Source of the DNA: Callaeas wilsoni
Lineage: Eukaryota; Chordata; Aves; Passeriformes; Callaeidae
Reading direction: 5' to 3'
Length of the DNA stretch: 64,000 nucleotides
NCBI GenBank assembly: GCA_013398955.1
Contig: VWPU01018958.1
Location: 1 to 64,000 of the forward strand
A program made the translations under genes and the position numbers. Of this stretch, positions 9,324 through 24,068 are shown piece after piece. Each line of letters starts with the position of its first letter. Within the stretch, counting starts at the first letter, position 1. Under the pieces are notes generated by a model, which worked only from the letters and a program-made list of their open reading frames with translations, was not told the DNA's origin and ran no database searches.

Positions 9324-12110
9324 CTACATTTGTGTAAGAACACACCCACACATGTACAACCCAGATCTTCTAGAGCTTTCCTCTGCAGTCACAGTTTCGA
9401 GGCAGTATAAGCCAGTTTGTGCTGCCTAAGACAGAGCTGAAAGAACACGCCGAAAGTACAAAAGAAGAGCAGGAAGAGGTGTAAACAGTGTGGAAAAATG
9501 GAAATGGCTTCACACATGGAAGAGGGATACTGGAATTAGGAGTTAATACTGATGGCCAGTAGTGTGTGGAGTTTGGGGCAGGAGTCATTTGAGAAGGACA
9601 AGCTTGTACAACACGTAAGATGCTGAGGGAGAAACTAATATTTGAACACCACTGACATTTCCAGAAACAGGCATTTAGAGGCTGGACGGGGTAGGAACTT
9701 GCAGAACATCAGAACATTAGAAATGCATTGGAAGAGACAGAATTACCTCCCCCCTTCCCCACTAAGTATACTGGAGTCATGAAGCTGGGAAAATGAGAGA
9801 GTTAAGAAAGGGAGAGACTGAAGGCCTGGGAAAGAGATTCAAAATGCTGTGGCAGAAAGCTTGGAAGGAACTAGGTGTGACTGGGAATTGTAAATGGTAC
9901 TGAAAGAATAGAGAGTGGAAATAGATGAGAAGAAACAGCTAATGTCTGGGAAGAGACAGGAGTACAACAGAAAAAAGTTCATAATGGAGAAGCTCAGAGT
10001 AGAAAGAGGCAATAGCCTTGACAGTGCACCAGTCATACATGACATGCCAGAGTCTCCCTGTATTCTGTTGTTAGCGCACATCAGTGAAGATTTTTGGTGA
10101 AGAATTTTTGCAGCAGAGTTTAAAGGCTCTAATCTCTGACATGAGCCATTTTTACCATGTGTAGTTAAAACACTGGTGTAATGATCTTAAGATGGTGATA
10201 TTTATTCTTCATGGGTTTATTGTGCCAAGCTTCAGTGGGTAGGGTACAGAAGCTACCTGGGAAGCTAATTAATTTTAGCAACTCTGTTTAGGTCAGTGCA
10301 TTCAGTGTGTGAGCAGGACTTGCGGACTGTAAGCCATATATTAGTCTTTCTGGTAGTAATATAAACCAAGCTCACAGACAGAAACTGGAGAAAATTTTAT
10401 ATTCCTCACACAGAAAAAGGCTAGAAGTGTAGACCTTTTGAAAGAAGAAAGCTTCATTTAATACACAGGTTTGGTTGATGGAATCTTTTTTTTGCTGGAC
10501 TTCAGGCAAAGAATGAGGAAGATCCTGCTTCTCATATTATTTTGCACAGAGAGATGAGAAGATTTATAGATGTCTGTAAGGCAAGAGTTCTGAAGCTGAC
10601 AGAAGAAATGTGGATAGACATTTGGAGCAATTTGAAGTATATGGTTTCAGAGAGAGAAGTTCTCTGTTGAGCAAAGAAATCTTAGGAAAGCTGAGGACCT
10701 ACTGAGTCCTTTGGTGTGAGTGAATCAGCCAGCTGAAACTGATTATAAAAAGACTGTTTTTGCTGAGGAGAGGTAAAAATGAAATAAAGGTACGTATGTT
10801 AATGGAAGAGACTTGAACATCCTAGAATATCACTAGAATAGCTAAAGCATAAAAGATACAGATCAGATGAGGGAACATTTCAGTAATGGTGATGACATGT
10901 AGATGATAAAATGTGGGTCAGCCATCATTCATGTGCAGTCCCAGAGAGAAGCACCAGCCAAAGTTCATGTTAGAAGCATGGTCCAGAGCCAAAAACCCAG
11001 CAAGTTGCCAGTGAGCATGGGAGTATCAGAAAAGGAAAAATGAAAAGCAGGTGTTTAAGAATATGTATGCTAAACATTGCAAAGCAAACTGAGGAGATCA
11101 AAGGTGAAAAGTGTGCAGCTGGAGAATGTCGCTGGGGAAAGCAGCCAGCAGCAATGTATGGTGAGACATACATATTTTCAAATAAATTAAGGAAAAATAG
11201 CCATAAAAATGAGCATCAGTATTGAGGACAAGTTTTGGGACTGACTTTAGGAAAAATTGAATCTGTGGCACAAACCATGGCTACTAGTATACAAGAACAT
11301 TTATTCTATGCAGATAAAAGCCCAAAGATACAAGTAAATATCCAGATATCTCTGTAGTAGACACTCCTGCAGAAATAATTTTGCATGTAAGTTTAGCTAT
11401 ACATTAAATTTGATAAATACATTAAAAGCACTGGAAACTGGGAAAGAATATGTAGCGTGGAAGGCCCATGTAATAGTAAGTTTATGACTGTGTTTGAAAA
11501 CAGAATGTCAATTGCTTGCTGCAGAATCTACCTAGAAGTCAGTACCAGAAGTGCACTTCTCTGATAGCTATTTCCGCTGCGAGCGCCTTGGCAATAAAGA
11601 TGTTAATTAGAAAAGTGAAGAAGCCATGGGAAAGGGTGCACTTGATGACAGCAGTAGAGAAGAAAAATGATAGGGTATTCCATGTATGCATAGATATTAA
11701 AGATCTTTAAGGCGATGAATCAAGAACAAATCAACACAGGAACAATCATGCAATGAGATGGGAACAAAACAACCCACTCATGCTAAATGTCATCACTTTC
11801 AGGCCCTCTCTAGCAACCAAATTCATTATGTTAGATGCACAGTTTGATACTGGAAAGTCAGATAGGACAAGGAGAGCAGCTAATTAGTGCTTTCCAACAC
11901 TTTATCCAGAAGGCAGCATTTCAGAAAATCTGCTGGTAAATTGTCTGCGCAAGATATAGCGAAGAAGAAAGGTCTTGAAATAGCAGAATGTCTCACAATC
12001 TTACTAGAGTGCATGCCACTAAAATCCAGTAGTGCTAAACACATGATACTGGGGACATTTTGAAATCACAGTCAGATCCAAATGATTAGCAAGCAGATGA
12101 GTGGTAACAG
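9324..12110. other. Non-coding, purine-rich + strand
   Basis: From about 9420 to 11250 the + strand is enriched in A and G, with many GAAGAG, AGGAA and GGAGA words. The - strand frames here are therefore serine- and phenylalanine-rich artefacts. No exon or named repeat was recognised. Confidence 0.45.
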
Positions 12111-12290
12111 TAGAGCACTGGAATGGATTGCCCAGAGAAGCTGTGGAATTCCCCTCCTTGTGGAGATTCAAACTAGCCTGGATATGAGCCTGAATAAGCA
12201 GATCTAGCTTTGAAGTTAGCCCTGCTTCGAGCAGGGGGCTTACTAGATTATCTCTCGAGGTCCTTTACAGCCAGTTTTATTCTATGACTC
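12111..12290 (+). mobile_element. CR1 LINE 3' end
   Basis: The order of words is that of a bird CR1 3' terminus: GATTGCCCAGAGAAGCTGTGG, a CTCCTTG.GGAGATT block, CCTGCTTCGAGCAGGGGGCT, a CTAGATTATCTC..GAGGTCC block, and finally TTCTATGACTC. It is severely 5'-truncated and diverged. The element reads left to right. Confidence 0.88.
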
Positions 12291-15200
12291 AGGGAATTAC
12301 TGTGGTCTTGAAAGGAGGCATCCACACATATCCAAAAATGGAAGAAAGGAAAAGGGCTGAAAGCATGGATGTCTCCAAAGGAAATTAAACTCAGAGTAGG
12401 GTCAGCAACTCACCTGCTAAATAGCAGAAATTATGTCATCTCTGTAAGAACTTGAAGGAGGAACAGATTTTTATGTACAATTCAAAAATGGACTAGGAAA
12501 TTTACAAAATAGAAACACAGTTTTCCTTGAAGTAAAAGGCAACATTCCAGGGGAAAATACCTCTACAAGAGGTGCTGCATGAGCTGTGGACATTGCAATA
12601 GTGATGTACATTTATACAACATTTACAAAAACACAATTCACTGTCAGCAATCTTTTAAGTGATTTTGCTTCCATGTCTTAGATATTGCTTCTTCATCCTT
12701 CACATGTATGATATGCTGAGCTATTGAAAGCAGGTAGTAAGTTTTAGAAGTGTTTGATTAAGGGAAAAAGTGCCAGCCCATCAATGCAGCATTGGCTCCT
12801 CATCTGTGGAATCATGATAACGCTATCTCTCACCAAATAGCAGTAGTTTGGAGGTTGATTATTTTTCAGTGAAGCATTTATACTGCAGTAATGAGCACCA
12901 AGGAAAAAGCCATGTAAAGAAATGAATAAATCTGTTTACCATGAAAGGTTTTATGTATGTACAATAAATGAAATCCACTGACTACCACTGATAAATTATT
13001 GAATCGTTTTCCTTAAGTGGGCATTGTTCATCCTTAAAAACCCAGGAAAGAAGGATTCCAAGGGAAAAAGAAGTGTGAGAGCTAGCATTTAAAATGGTAG
13101 TAACTATTCCCAAAAAGGCTAAATAAGGGTTATGCAAGTGGTTTCTAGCTTTGGAGTTACCTTTATAATCTTAGGAGGCTCTAATTATGAGTTTATTACA
13201 TTGCTTTTATGAATTTAGTTCTAAGACACCTTACATGATATATGGACACCAGTGATTTACAAACACAGGTAAGCACCATGTTTTTCTTTAGAAGCTCTTT
13301 TAACATCACTGAACTCAGAGTCTTTGCTAAAAATGTCATCCTTTAGTAAAAGCAAAAATGGAAAGTGAAAACAATGCAGAAATGTGAGTACCTTAGACTG
13401 AAAAAAAAACCCCAAGGAAGCTAAAGCTGTTATACTTACAATACTATTGAGAGCTAATGTTAAAGTGATCTTAATGCTGCTGAATAAAGCTCATCAATCT
13501 TCAAGAAGGTGGCAGTCTGACAGCCAGTCTGTTAGCATTCAGGTTTAATGCTAGTCCATGAAGAACTCACATTTTCTCTGTGGATCATTACCATTAGCCT
13601 GATAAAAGAGGTACAACTCTGTTCTTCATACTTTGATTCCTTTTAAGGTATTTTTTTAAGAGCAGATTTTACACACTGCAAGAGAAATGAAGAGGTGCTT
13701 GGGCATGAGGTAGCTCCCACAGCTGGAGGCACTGCCATCCCGTCAGAGAGACTGAAACATGTCAGGGGCAGGTTTTTCTGTGTAGGAACTAATACAAGAT
13801 GTGATCTGCTATTCAAAGTAGTTAAAATATGGGATCTTGTAAAACATCTAAGATACTTGTTTGCGATACTTAGGACACCTCTAGAATTCTCGTAGGGTTT
13901 CATACCCGTGTCAATGTCTGTATAGAAAGAGAGGAATATCATACTGGTGAAATCCTGTTTGGTACATTGACTTCCTCAAAATCTGCTGAATCCCAAAGCA
14001 ATATGATTATGTATAACGGAACCCCCAGTTAAAAGTAAAAAAAGAGAGGGAGACTTTTGGAAACTCCTTCAGGTATCCACACATTTATTTGAGAGAAAGA
14101 TCTAGTCGAAAACTCTCTTTTCTCTTTCTCATTTTTGCTTAATTTGTACATGACTATTCCTGAGTATTTTCCTCCTTAATTCTCTTTGGTATTTCAGGAT
14201 AATCCTTGGACATGGTCAAAGCATGAGGGTGAAAAGTTTGAGAAAGTAGATTTGGTGTTCTTTAAAATCAGTAATTTAGATTTTTTTTTCTTATAATTTT
14301 ATTAAATCAGCATTTCACAAGCTATTTTCCATAGTATCCTCGTCCTAAGTGAACTTTTTAAGGCAAATAGAGCGAGTAAGAAGAACTGCCATATGGACAG
14401 GATAAATGTAGTACTTCTTGAGTATACAAGCTAACTTGTGTGATGTGACTTTTCCCAAGAGGAGCAAAAGGAAAATCTATCTACATTGTTTATTTAGGTA
14501 GAACTAGAGGTTTCTGTAGCTAGGAGATACACTCTTAAAGCCTGGTCTGCGTGCATGATGCAATTCCCGTCACGCTGAAACAAGGCCCATATCTCATCTG
14601 CTTACAGACCTTATTTTACCACTCTGCTTAGAGCCAGTCTGGTTGGCTAATAATTAAAAAACCCCTCTCTTTTTTGCATTTTTCTTCCCATAATTTCTGC
14701 TACCCTTGGGCAGAACTCTATTCAGGGATTGTGAAACAGTGTATAATGGGCATTTCCATAAATAAGTCATAACCACTTAAATCACTAGCCTGAATTCATA
14801 CGTTTAAGTCAATGGTTATGCAGACTGGAACCAGAGCATCTGTCTTTTTATGCCTGGAAGTAAAATGATAAAGTGCAATAAAAATACTTGACAAAATTAA
14901 TCTCGGTGTCTAGTGAGGAGACCGGACTGATCCCAGCTACTCCTAGTATGGAGGCTGTGTGTGGTGACCTCAGAAAGTGTAATCCAGGGAAGCTAGATGC
15001 CAGCACTGCTTTCACCTTTTCTGGCTAGCAGACATGTGGGACAGGGGTTTGCCTGGTGCAGCAGTGCAGCTCCAAGCCGTGCTAGTGGGGGCCAGAGTGC
15101 CATTACCAGCCTGATGATCCCGCTCTCCACTCTGCCTCGGGCTGCCTCGGTGCCACTCTCGGACTGGCACTCAAACCCGTGCTCAAACCCGGCACAAATG

Positions 15201-18200
15201 TGATGCCTTGTCCCTCCACTGAAGGGCCATGCTCTGAAATTCTTGTAAGGTAGTTGTTCCTTTGGACAGTCACAGGCACGAAAGATCTGTGAGCATGGAT
15301 TTAAAGAGTCTTGACTTGCTGACATCCAGGTGCTGGTTAAGCTCAGATTGCTGTGCTACGTCAATAGGAATGAAATAGCAAAAAATCATAGAGCTGCCAT
15401 GCAGTGTGAAGTTAGAACAAGGCAAGTAGGCACACCCTGCTTTGGGTGAGAAGAAGGAACTGTGTCTTAGTGGATAAAAAGCACATCTGTGCTGTTACCA
15501 CATCAGTTACTGAAACAAATACATCTTCCAATTACAAAAAGAAGGATACTCTTAGATAGCATATTGATACTTCTTTTAAAACTATGTAAACCAACCCTGT
15601 GACCCCTTGTACATCACACTGTTGTTATAGGAAAGCCTTATCTCTTACTTAAAAACGTTGATTCATAGAAAGTCCTCTTTGTCCTGTCAATGTAGCAAAC
15701 TGTGAACATAGTAAAAAGGAGAATAGGATCCGATGCAGACATACAGTCTACTTATATAATTAATATTATTTTGCATTAATCTGTTAGTGAAAAGGAATCT
15801 GGAGAAGGTAGATATAAATGTAATCCGTGTTTATTTCAAAGTCTTTTAACTCTGCTAGAACAGAATAAATTGGTCTGAGTGGTAAGTGAGAACATGTCCC
15901 TCTGTTTTGTTAGTACTCTGTAACAAGATGTGGGCAAGAGCTACACACGTTTCTGAAGGAATATGTTTAATAATGGAGACTACAAAATTCCAATTCTGAG
16001 GATTTTTCTGGTACCTTACACTCCACAATTGGAAGGGACGTTAGACATAAATATACCTAGAAGTTTCCTACTAGAAAGCAATATTGTAAATAACAAGGAG
16101 ACACAATATTTGAAGCAGAATGTAGTGGCCAAACAATAAATAACAGGGCTGAAATAATCTCACAAACTCAGAAAATATAAGCTCAAAGCTGAAACTTCTT
16201 TTTTTCTTTTTGACCACAGCAAGAAGAGCCTAAAGCACAGCCAGATTTTCCCCTAAAACATGATATTAATTCCATCACGTTTGCTTGTGTGCATCTCTGC
16301 ACATGTGTGCGTGTATTGCGTCTTTTAATTGTTTTCAATGGAAAGCCTGGACAGTACCTGTTAGCCTAATGGAGGAGAACAGGAAAAAAAATGGTAAGCA
16401 GATTGTTAAGATGCAGCCTTCTTATCAGGAATAGAAGCACCAGGAGGGGAAGAGTTAATAGGAAAATACAAAGAATGAATGCTTATGAAACGTGGCTATT
16501 GCTGCTGCTGCTACTAAAAGAGAAAAAAAGAGGCATAAGAAAGCTGGCAGAAAAGAAAGAAAACTCTGAGCTTGTGGGAAACTCCGAGCTTAAGGAGCAC
16601 CGAGAGGTATTAATTTTTAATTTTCTTATTCCAGTTTTAGAGAGCTACCCTACAAAGCAAGCTTTCTCGGTTTTCACAGATCTACTTCACCTACCTCTCC
16701 AGGTCTCTTGCTGGAGGTTGATGAGGTGCCCGGTAGGTGGCATCCTTTTAACACAGTGCTGGTGTGAGTTGGTTTGGGTTTCGGGTTTTTTTGTAGTTAA
16801 AAGCATTTTTTTCTGCAAAATTTAAATGAACTGTCATAGAACTGGCACATGCAGAAGTTATATTATTGTGAGGACTTTTATTCAAGGCTCTCAAATTTGG
16901 AATTCCCAAGCTTCAAAAAAATCTGTATTTAGGAATCTAAATGGGAAAGAGAGGGAGAAAGTGTTTGCCCTCTTTGGTCCAGAGCAAGTTTCTGAGGGAG
17001 TTTACAATGAGCTTCATGTTCACAGCACCTACTGAAATCACTCTGTGTTTTCTGACTTTAGGACTGTGGTCTAAATTAAAGACTCGTTTCCAGAACATGG
17101 TGATTAAGATACCATATTTACATTTGAGCAATTGATGTCTGAAATTGTGACATCTTATCATCTGCATTTAATTTACCTCTGTCATCTTGTTCATTTTTGA
17201 AATGTACTCACTTTTTTCTTTCTAAGAAATAATCCTCATGATAGCTGGGGAAGTCTTTGTTATTACAAACCCACCTCTGCTTCAGTGTTTGCACAGAGTT
17301 CTACATATGAATGATGTCGTCTGATGCAGTTTGAACAGGCACATGCTTCAGGCTGTTAGTGTTTGGCACAGGGCATCAGGATCAGGTGCCAGCTATCCAT
17401 TCAGTTAAAGCAGTGCCCTCTCTGAAAGCACACAGGTAATTCACAGGTGGATGGCAGGTGGAAAACAAATCTGCTTAACTTGTTTAGAAACATGCAGTGG
17501 ATCAGGATGTTGAGCAGCCAGGGATGTCTGGGGATGTCTTGAGAAAGTGTTTCCAAAGAGCTGTTCTCAGTTCAAACTTCACCTCCTGGTCTACTTGAAG
17601 GTTCACCTTACTTGGAGGAGAAAAGTAGCAGAAGTTCATTGTGGCTGGAAACAAGACCAAAAAAAAAATTCTCAGCCACTGTCTAATAATACAGGATCTG
17701 AAATAAAAATACTTGGTAGCTGAACAAGTCTCACTGGTTCTAAAGCCATCTTTGCACACAATAGGATTGACAGATCTGTATCAAATGGAACATAGCAGGG
17801 GTTTTTTAACATTTTTCTGCAATTTACTTCTCTGAGGTTTGTGAATTACCATGGGGATAAAGATGACATAGTGTTCTCTGCCTATCTGCAACTGGTCTAG
17901 TTGTATCTCCAAGTCCTAGTACTGTAATTAATCAATTATCCTGTCAATTTGCATCAGACTGACAGGTCACTGGGAAGTGAAGTTTAAAAAAAGTAAGGTT
18001 AAGATACTGGCCTGTTTTCATTTCTTCTGTTACTTGTTCTGGATATCTATTTAATTCAAAATGGTGTTGAAAATGTCATTTTAAGGGGAATACAGCTGTT
18101 TATATAGTCTCCATACATGTGTGCTCAGTGTTGTGCTTTTCACGTACACACCAATCATAGAGTCCATCTCTATAACTTCTTCCTGCCTACTTTGCCTGGG

Positions 18201-21200
18201 ACAGTCTATCCCAAGGAACACTCCTCAAAAGACAAAAGTAAAAAATGGATGTGGATTATTGCTGGTAAATATATAAATGGAAACAATATTTCCAGAGCTA
18301 GAAAATTACATTTAAAGCAAAAGTATGGGAAAACTTTTTTGGTGCAATTGTCAAAAAGTAGTACCACATTAAATGAATATGTCTGAGGACTACAAGGATC
18401 ATTTTGCAACCAAATGTGAAGTGCAGTCACCTTCCCGAGTCTGCAGAGAGACCATCTCCGTTTATCTGCTGCCAACCATAACTTTCCCATGTTGTACTAG
18501 ACTGAAGTTCATATGATAGGATCATACCCACCCTTCAGAGTGTGAGTGGCAGTGTATGAATCACACCAATTTATAAAACTGCTGCTCCTGCTTGGAAAAA
18601 TCTCAGAGGAGCTGAGTTAGTAGGGTCAGGGGAAGGACCCCAATAAACAAAGTTTCAAGCCTAGATAGACTGATTAAGTCTTCTAAAGTAAGCAGGCTGC
18701 TGGAGGAAAGTGAAGGGGCAAAATTCCTTCTTCCTTTGAACTTATAGCAGGAATGGAGTTTCAATATTTGAGATAGACATGGGAGAGAGAGATAATAATG
18801 CAGAGAACACCCTGGGGCAGTGCTCTTTTAGATGTCACAGCATACACCACCGCAGCAGACAGAGATATTTGTCTCAGCCCTTGCTCAATGATGCTCCCAA
18901 GTTGCTTTAGTGACTCATCTTCATTGTTGATGTTCAAGCAGTAGGTGTCTGGTAGCAAGGACTGCCTGTAATCATAACTCGAGCTCTGTGGCAATTGCTT
19001 AACAAATCAGCAGCCTATTCAGTGCATCTGTCACAGCTTAATGTGCAGGCTTGGAGAGCTGTGCCCACACAGCCCCCAGAGATGTTTCACATCTTTGAAT
19101 GTTGCAACTTGGTCCTATATCTGGCTGAGAGGTGTGCAGAGCCCAACACTGCTGAGCAGGTACCTGAGGAGGGTCACGTAGGGAAGTCTCTTTTCTTTCC
19201 AATAAAGGTACTTTTTATTGCTTACTAATAAGTGGTCTGTAGGAAAGACTCCCCACATATTTAAGCAAACTGAGGTCCAATTTGAAGAAAGGAAGAATTA
19301 TTGAATGCCTCAATGCAGAATTAATTATCTCAGACTCTATAGTATGAATTTTCTTTAAATTAAACTGTCATCTGTCTCAGAGTAGTTGGAAACTACTCTT
19401 CAGGGCTCTTCAAACACCAAACCAAAACACTGTTCCCATCCCAGAAGACTTACCAGCTAAGCCAAGAGAAAGATGTACTCAATGTGGATAGAAATGGAGA
19501 TAGTTGGATGAGAGGCTGTAGTTAATAGCAACCTATTCAGTAATACTACAAGTTTATTTGGAGGACTTCTTTCGTGGCAGATGTTTCAGAAAATGTGGCA
19601 AAGTTTAATTATATAGTTAGTTAATTAAGAAATTATAGCAAGCACTGAATGAAATTAGGAACTATAATCAGGAAGGGAAAGTTTTTTATAGATCAACTTT
19701 GAAAACAGAAGTGTGAGTAAAGCTGAGAGACAAGAGGGCAGGAAAAGAGACAGTAGGATGAGCCAAGTAGGCTTTTGACACAGCATTGTCCAGTATGAAT
19801 AAAGAAGATATGGCAGACATACTGTTACTAGACAGTAGAAGAAAACATGGATTCAAAAGAAATCTTGATATTAAAAAAGAAAGTATGGAGGAGATCCAGA
19901 TAATAGACTGGAGCAAGGACATGGCAAGTTTGAAACTAATTTTTAAAAGAATTCAAAAGAGATCAGTATGCTGATGAAGCTAAAAGAGAATGGATAAAGA
20001 GGTATGGGTCTTCAAGTTGGCAAAAGTTTCTCTAGACAGCTCAGTCCTGGAGGTTGAGTCTTGTAATGGTTTGCAATAAATAGCTGCACTGGATAAGCTG
20101 ACCAAAAAATAACTGTGAAGGCTGCTTTATGGCTGCAGTCCAGCTTTTTTTTTCTCAATGTTTTTCCTTTTATACTTTTTGCTTGATGGTAATATTTCTT
20201 TAGATTGCATCTGTATTTGGTGATCCCCCAGAGAGGTTTGTGGCTGGATTGCTGTATTGGTGTTTGGTTACCCAGTAGATTACTGTGTTTGTTACTATTC
20301 TGTTTGTTTGTAAATGTCCCCAAATTTGTGTCCTCCTTTATGTCCTTTAAAATATAAAACTTGTAAAAGAAAGCAAACAACATATGTGTAGTAGCTTCTG
20401 CTTTATAATTTGTACCTAATCCTGATTTTGCTTTTGAATGTATGAACTTGAAGCACCTTTCAGTTCCTTTGTCTGGTTACAGAAAATGATGTGGTCTTGG
20501 CTCAGGGAAGAGAGTTATTGATGGTGAAGTTGCAAAGTAATGTATGGTTTGAAGAGGCAAATATTTGCTTAAGCAAGCGCTTTTTTTTTTCATATTGTGA
20601 CATAGTCAAGGTGCTTAATAATTATTGCCTACTATACCAACTTGGGCATGTCATGCTCCTTTTTCAGGCATGATTTATGTGATTTCTGCTCACATACCTG
20701 AATTGATATTTGGACAGGCCCTCACAATCTAATTGTGCTTCAGCTGAAATCACCACTAAAACCAACACAGATCAGACAAGTTCTTAATAATTCTGTGACA
20801 TACCCAGAGTGGGTAATTAGGAGAAAAAAATGATGGACGTTATTCTTGATTTATTGATCAAGAATTAGACAAGGGCTAAGTTAACAAAATAACTGAGCAG
20901 TTCAGAATGCAACTGGTTTGTGCCCGTACTTTGTTTCATGTTTATCTATTAATTACATTTCCTGCAACTATCTCTGCCTAACAGATTGGCAACACATATG
21001 CAAAACACATTTAAAACTATTTCACCACAAACAGACAGAGGTAATGAGCTCATTTCTATGGAAATAATTCAATATTTTTATTGTTGCCTGCCTACCAACT
21101 GATCTGTAAAAATGTTTGTCCAAATTTACTAGCTTCTCATTTGTTGAGAAATACAGAAAAATAAGAGCGTAAAACACACATAGGAGGTAATTGATTCACA

Positions 21201-24068
21201 AATAAGCTTGGCTTTCTGTAAGATAATTGATCTGGCCTTAATTCAGAAGTAAAAATTATTAAATCAATGCTAGCAGGTAGCACTTGTAAGGAGAGAATTA
21301 TCAACTGTAAGACTAATAATTACACATCTTGCGTATTGCAGTATTTCATCAGTGCAAATCCTCTAATCCTTCTGAAGGTGATCCTGCTCACATTTGCAAA
21401 TGTAATTCAAAAACCTTTGCCTTGAATATAATGATCTGCCTGGAAAAGAAAACAAACAAGTAAACCAGCTCTAAATCTATCCTATTTGATGTTTGCGTGA
21501 GCTTTCATCATTTCTGAGGGAAACAAAGGAATGAGTCAGAAAATTTGTTCAGAAAATTAGAGTGGGAGTCAAGATTTAGATTCTCAGAAGATCTGGCTTC
21601 AAACACACAAATTAAGGGACTCATCCAAATGCATTAAGTGATGGGTACACTCCAGTTTGCTTTGGGCATTGTAGTGCTCCATGTTTCTTCAGCCTTTTTA
21701 CTTGTGGCATTGCCTCTGCCATTAATGACAATTTGTCAAGAAAGGTCAAGCCTCAGAAGGTAAAGGACTGGCCTGATTTGAAATCTGATATATCAGATGA
21801 TGATTTCATCAGATTTCAAGGTTTATAAGATTCGAGATTGTTGAAATCATGCTGGAACATCAGCAAGGAATACAAGAGTGTAATGGGTGTTTTATTAGAT
21901 GATAGCCTTTGTCCAGAATCAATGCTGACCAATACTGCAGGTATATTTGATGACTAAACACAGAAAACAGACAAAAACAAGATTCTGCTCATTAGTTAAT
22001 GGTAACTAAGGATATTACTTAGTGTTGCTGTTTGTTTATTTCTTTGTGAGATTATTGGTGATAACTATGCTGTCTGAAAACATTTTCCAGCAAGGGAACA
22101 CACAACAAAAACTTAGAAAATGCTTCATTCCTCCCCTGGCTTCCTCTGTTCCAGTCAATAGAAGGCAGGAAGTTTTTGAGACTTTCTCAGAAAACTTTTT
22201 CTGAAAAATTATAGAATCCAGCTCTTTTAATTACATTCTACCTCTATATATTCTTTCTCCATGCAGCATCAATAAAATGAGAATTGCAGTTTTTCTCTGC
22301 TGACCTAGTTCCTGTCCCAGTGAAACACTTCATGCACAAAAAAATATTTACAAGACTGGTCCTTAAATTATGATATGATACTGCTGTGAAGTGTTAGAGG
22401 ACTACCCTGATACATCTCAGAAACAGAAATTAAGATTATTCGCTATTTAAAGGTGTAATTTATAAAGTACCTTCTAGCCCTTTGAAATTAAAAGTGCAAT
22501 TAAGGCTGCTGTTATATCTCATACAAACAACTGAAGAAAAAACGTCCTTAAGTAGCTGCCATAGTACTTGCTATATTCTGTCATGTGTGTTCAAAATACA
22601 GTGTTAGTTTCAATACGACAGAATTAGAATATCAATTGCCTGTTTTTATTAAAGCACATTAAACTGTTTAACCAAAGTGAAATTGATTGCATTGAATTGC
22701 AAATTTCAAGTGAGGAAAAGCAGTTGAAAATGAAATTAGGCTCACTAGAGGGAAGTTAATATGCTCTTTAGCTCTACTGTACAACAGTGCAAGCTTGAAA
22801 TATGACTGCATATTCTGCTTAAATTGGGTTGTATGTTTGGCTTTGTGTACTAGGCTTTACATCACCTTTAGGTTGTTTGGTGAAACTTCTCTGGGACTTA
22901 ATGTCACCAGAATTAACCCATGCTTGTCTACCAGGCAGAAATGGCACAATGCCGATCTTTCCGTTATCTCTGGTTTTGCTTTAGTTGCATGGGAGCTAAA
23001 TCACTCATGGTGAAGGGAAGGTGAATTCAAAAGCTCACCAATGAACTTTACTATATTTATAGTATAAAAATAAACAAGTATAAGGAGGCAGGGCATTTTG
23101 TTTTAATCTGATGTACTGCTCAAAGGTCTGCAAAACACAACACTCCCTGCCCTTGCGAGTCAGTGGTGCAGCTCAGCTGTACGGAGTGCTTTGCATTCTC
23201 ACAGTGCTGCAGGTACCCCAGCTAACAAGGAAACCAACTCTGTTTACGTGATGGAAAGACAAATCCCACTGAAGCTGCTGTTGGGTTTGATGGATTCTTT
23301 TCTCCCTGGTGTGGAAAGGAGAGTATTGGCTAGCACTGGCCTGTATTAGGAGGAAAATGGATAATTTCAACAGCAATCAACCAGAATGACTTTTCTGTTT
23401 TTATCATTTCTAGCAGCCGGCAAGTAATTTTAAACTTGCATTGGTGAATTTACTGAATGTCAGAAAAATGGGGATAGTAAATGTCAACATTTTCAGGGCA
23501 TGGACCTGAAAATCTTGCCCCTTGAGGAATTTTCCAAATCATAGAAATGAAAAAACCCAATGGAAACACCAAAGAAACAGAAAAGATCCTTGCTACATGA
23601 TTGTTTTATTATGCTTTGGCTTTTTGTACTTCTCAACTTGGCCTCAGGAGTCATCTACAAAGGCCTCACTTAAATGGTGTAGATAGCTTGTTAGTAGTTT
23701 GCATGTTGTATGTTGCTCTGGGATATTGGAAAAGTTATTTTGGTGGCTTATAACTGTTTCTGTGTTTGTTAAGTTGATTGAAGCTTATGGCTTACTGTTC
23801 CTCAAACTCTTAAAAAAACACTTAACCCTACACCAGAGTCTCACAAATGTAGAGGAAACCAACTGGGAAAAATGCATGAACATGCAAACTTCCAGCTGTT
23901 TTTCACAGGAGAATGAGAGAGTATCAAGATGATACTTGATCTACAGGTATTTTTCAAAAGAGTAAAGTAGTCCTTTGTTTAACATAGGTTGAGTAATGCT
24001 GCTATAAACTCCACAACACAGTTTCTTGGATTAAGTGAAAAGGATCGTACAGTCTGGAGACTCAAAGT
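12291..24068. other. Non-coding AT-rich DNA
   Basis: Nearly 12 kb with no exon I can support. A 144-codon frame at 16391-16825 has no recognisable domain. A moderately GC-rich patch lies at about 14990-15230. A stem-forming repeat is at 21778-21819, and a conserved-looking AT-rich stretch is at about 20930-21440. No LINE or LTR ends were recognised. Confidence 0.45.
21778..21819. repeat. Inverted repeat with 12-bp perfect arms
   Basis: TTGAAATCTGAT at 21778-21789 is the exact reverse complement of ATCAGATTTCAA at 21808-21819, with an 18-base spacer. The left arm also overlaps a 14-base perfect palindrome, TCTGATATATCAGA, at 21784-21797. It could form a hairpin or bind a dimeric factor; no role is shown. 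Confidence 0.7.

Noticed and set aside
16391..16825. 144-codon frame on the + strand
   Set aside because: Residues follow purine runs and CTG repeats rather than a protein pattern; no known motif, no promoter or splice evidence.
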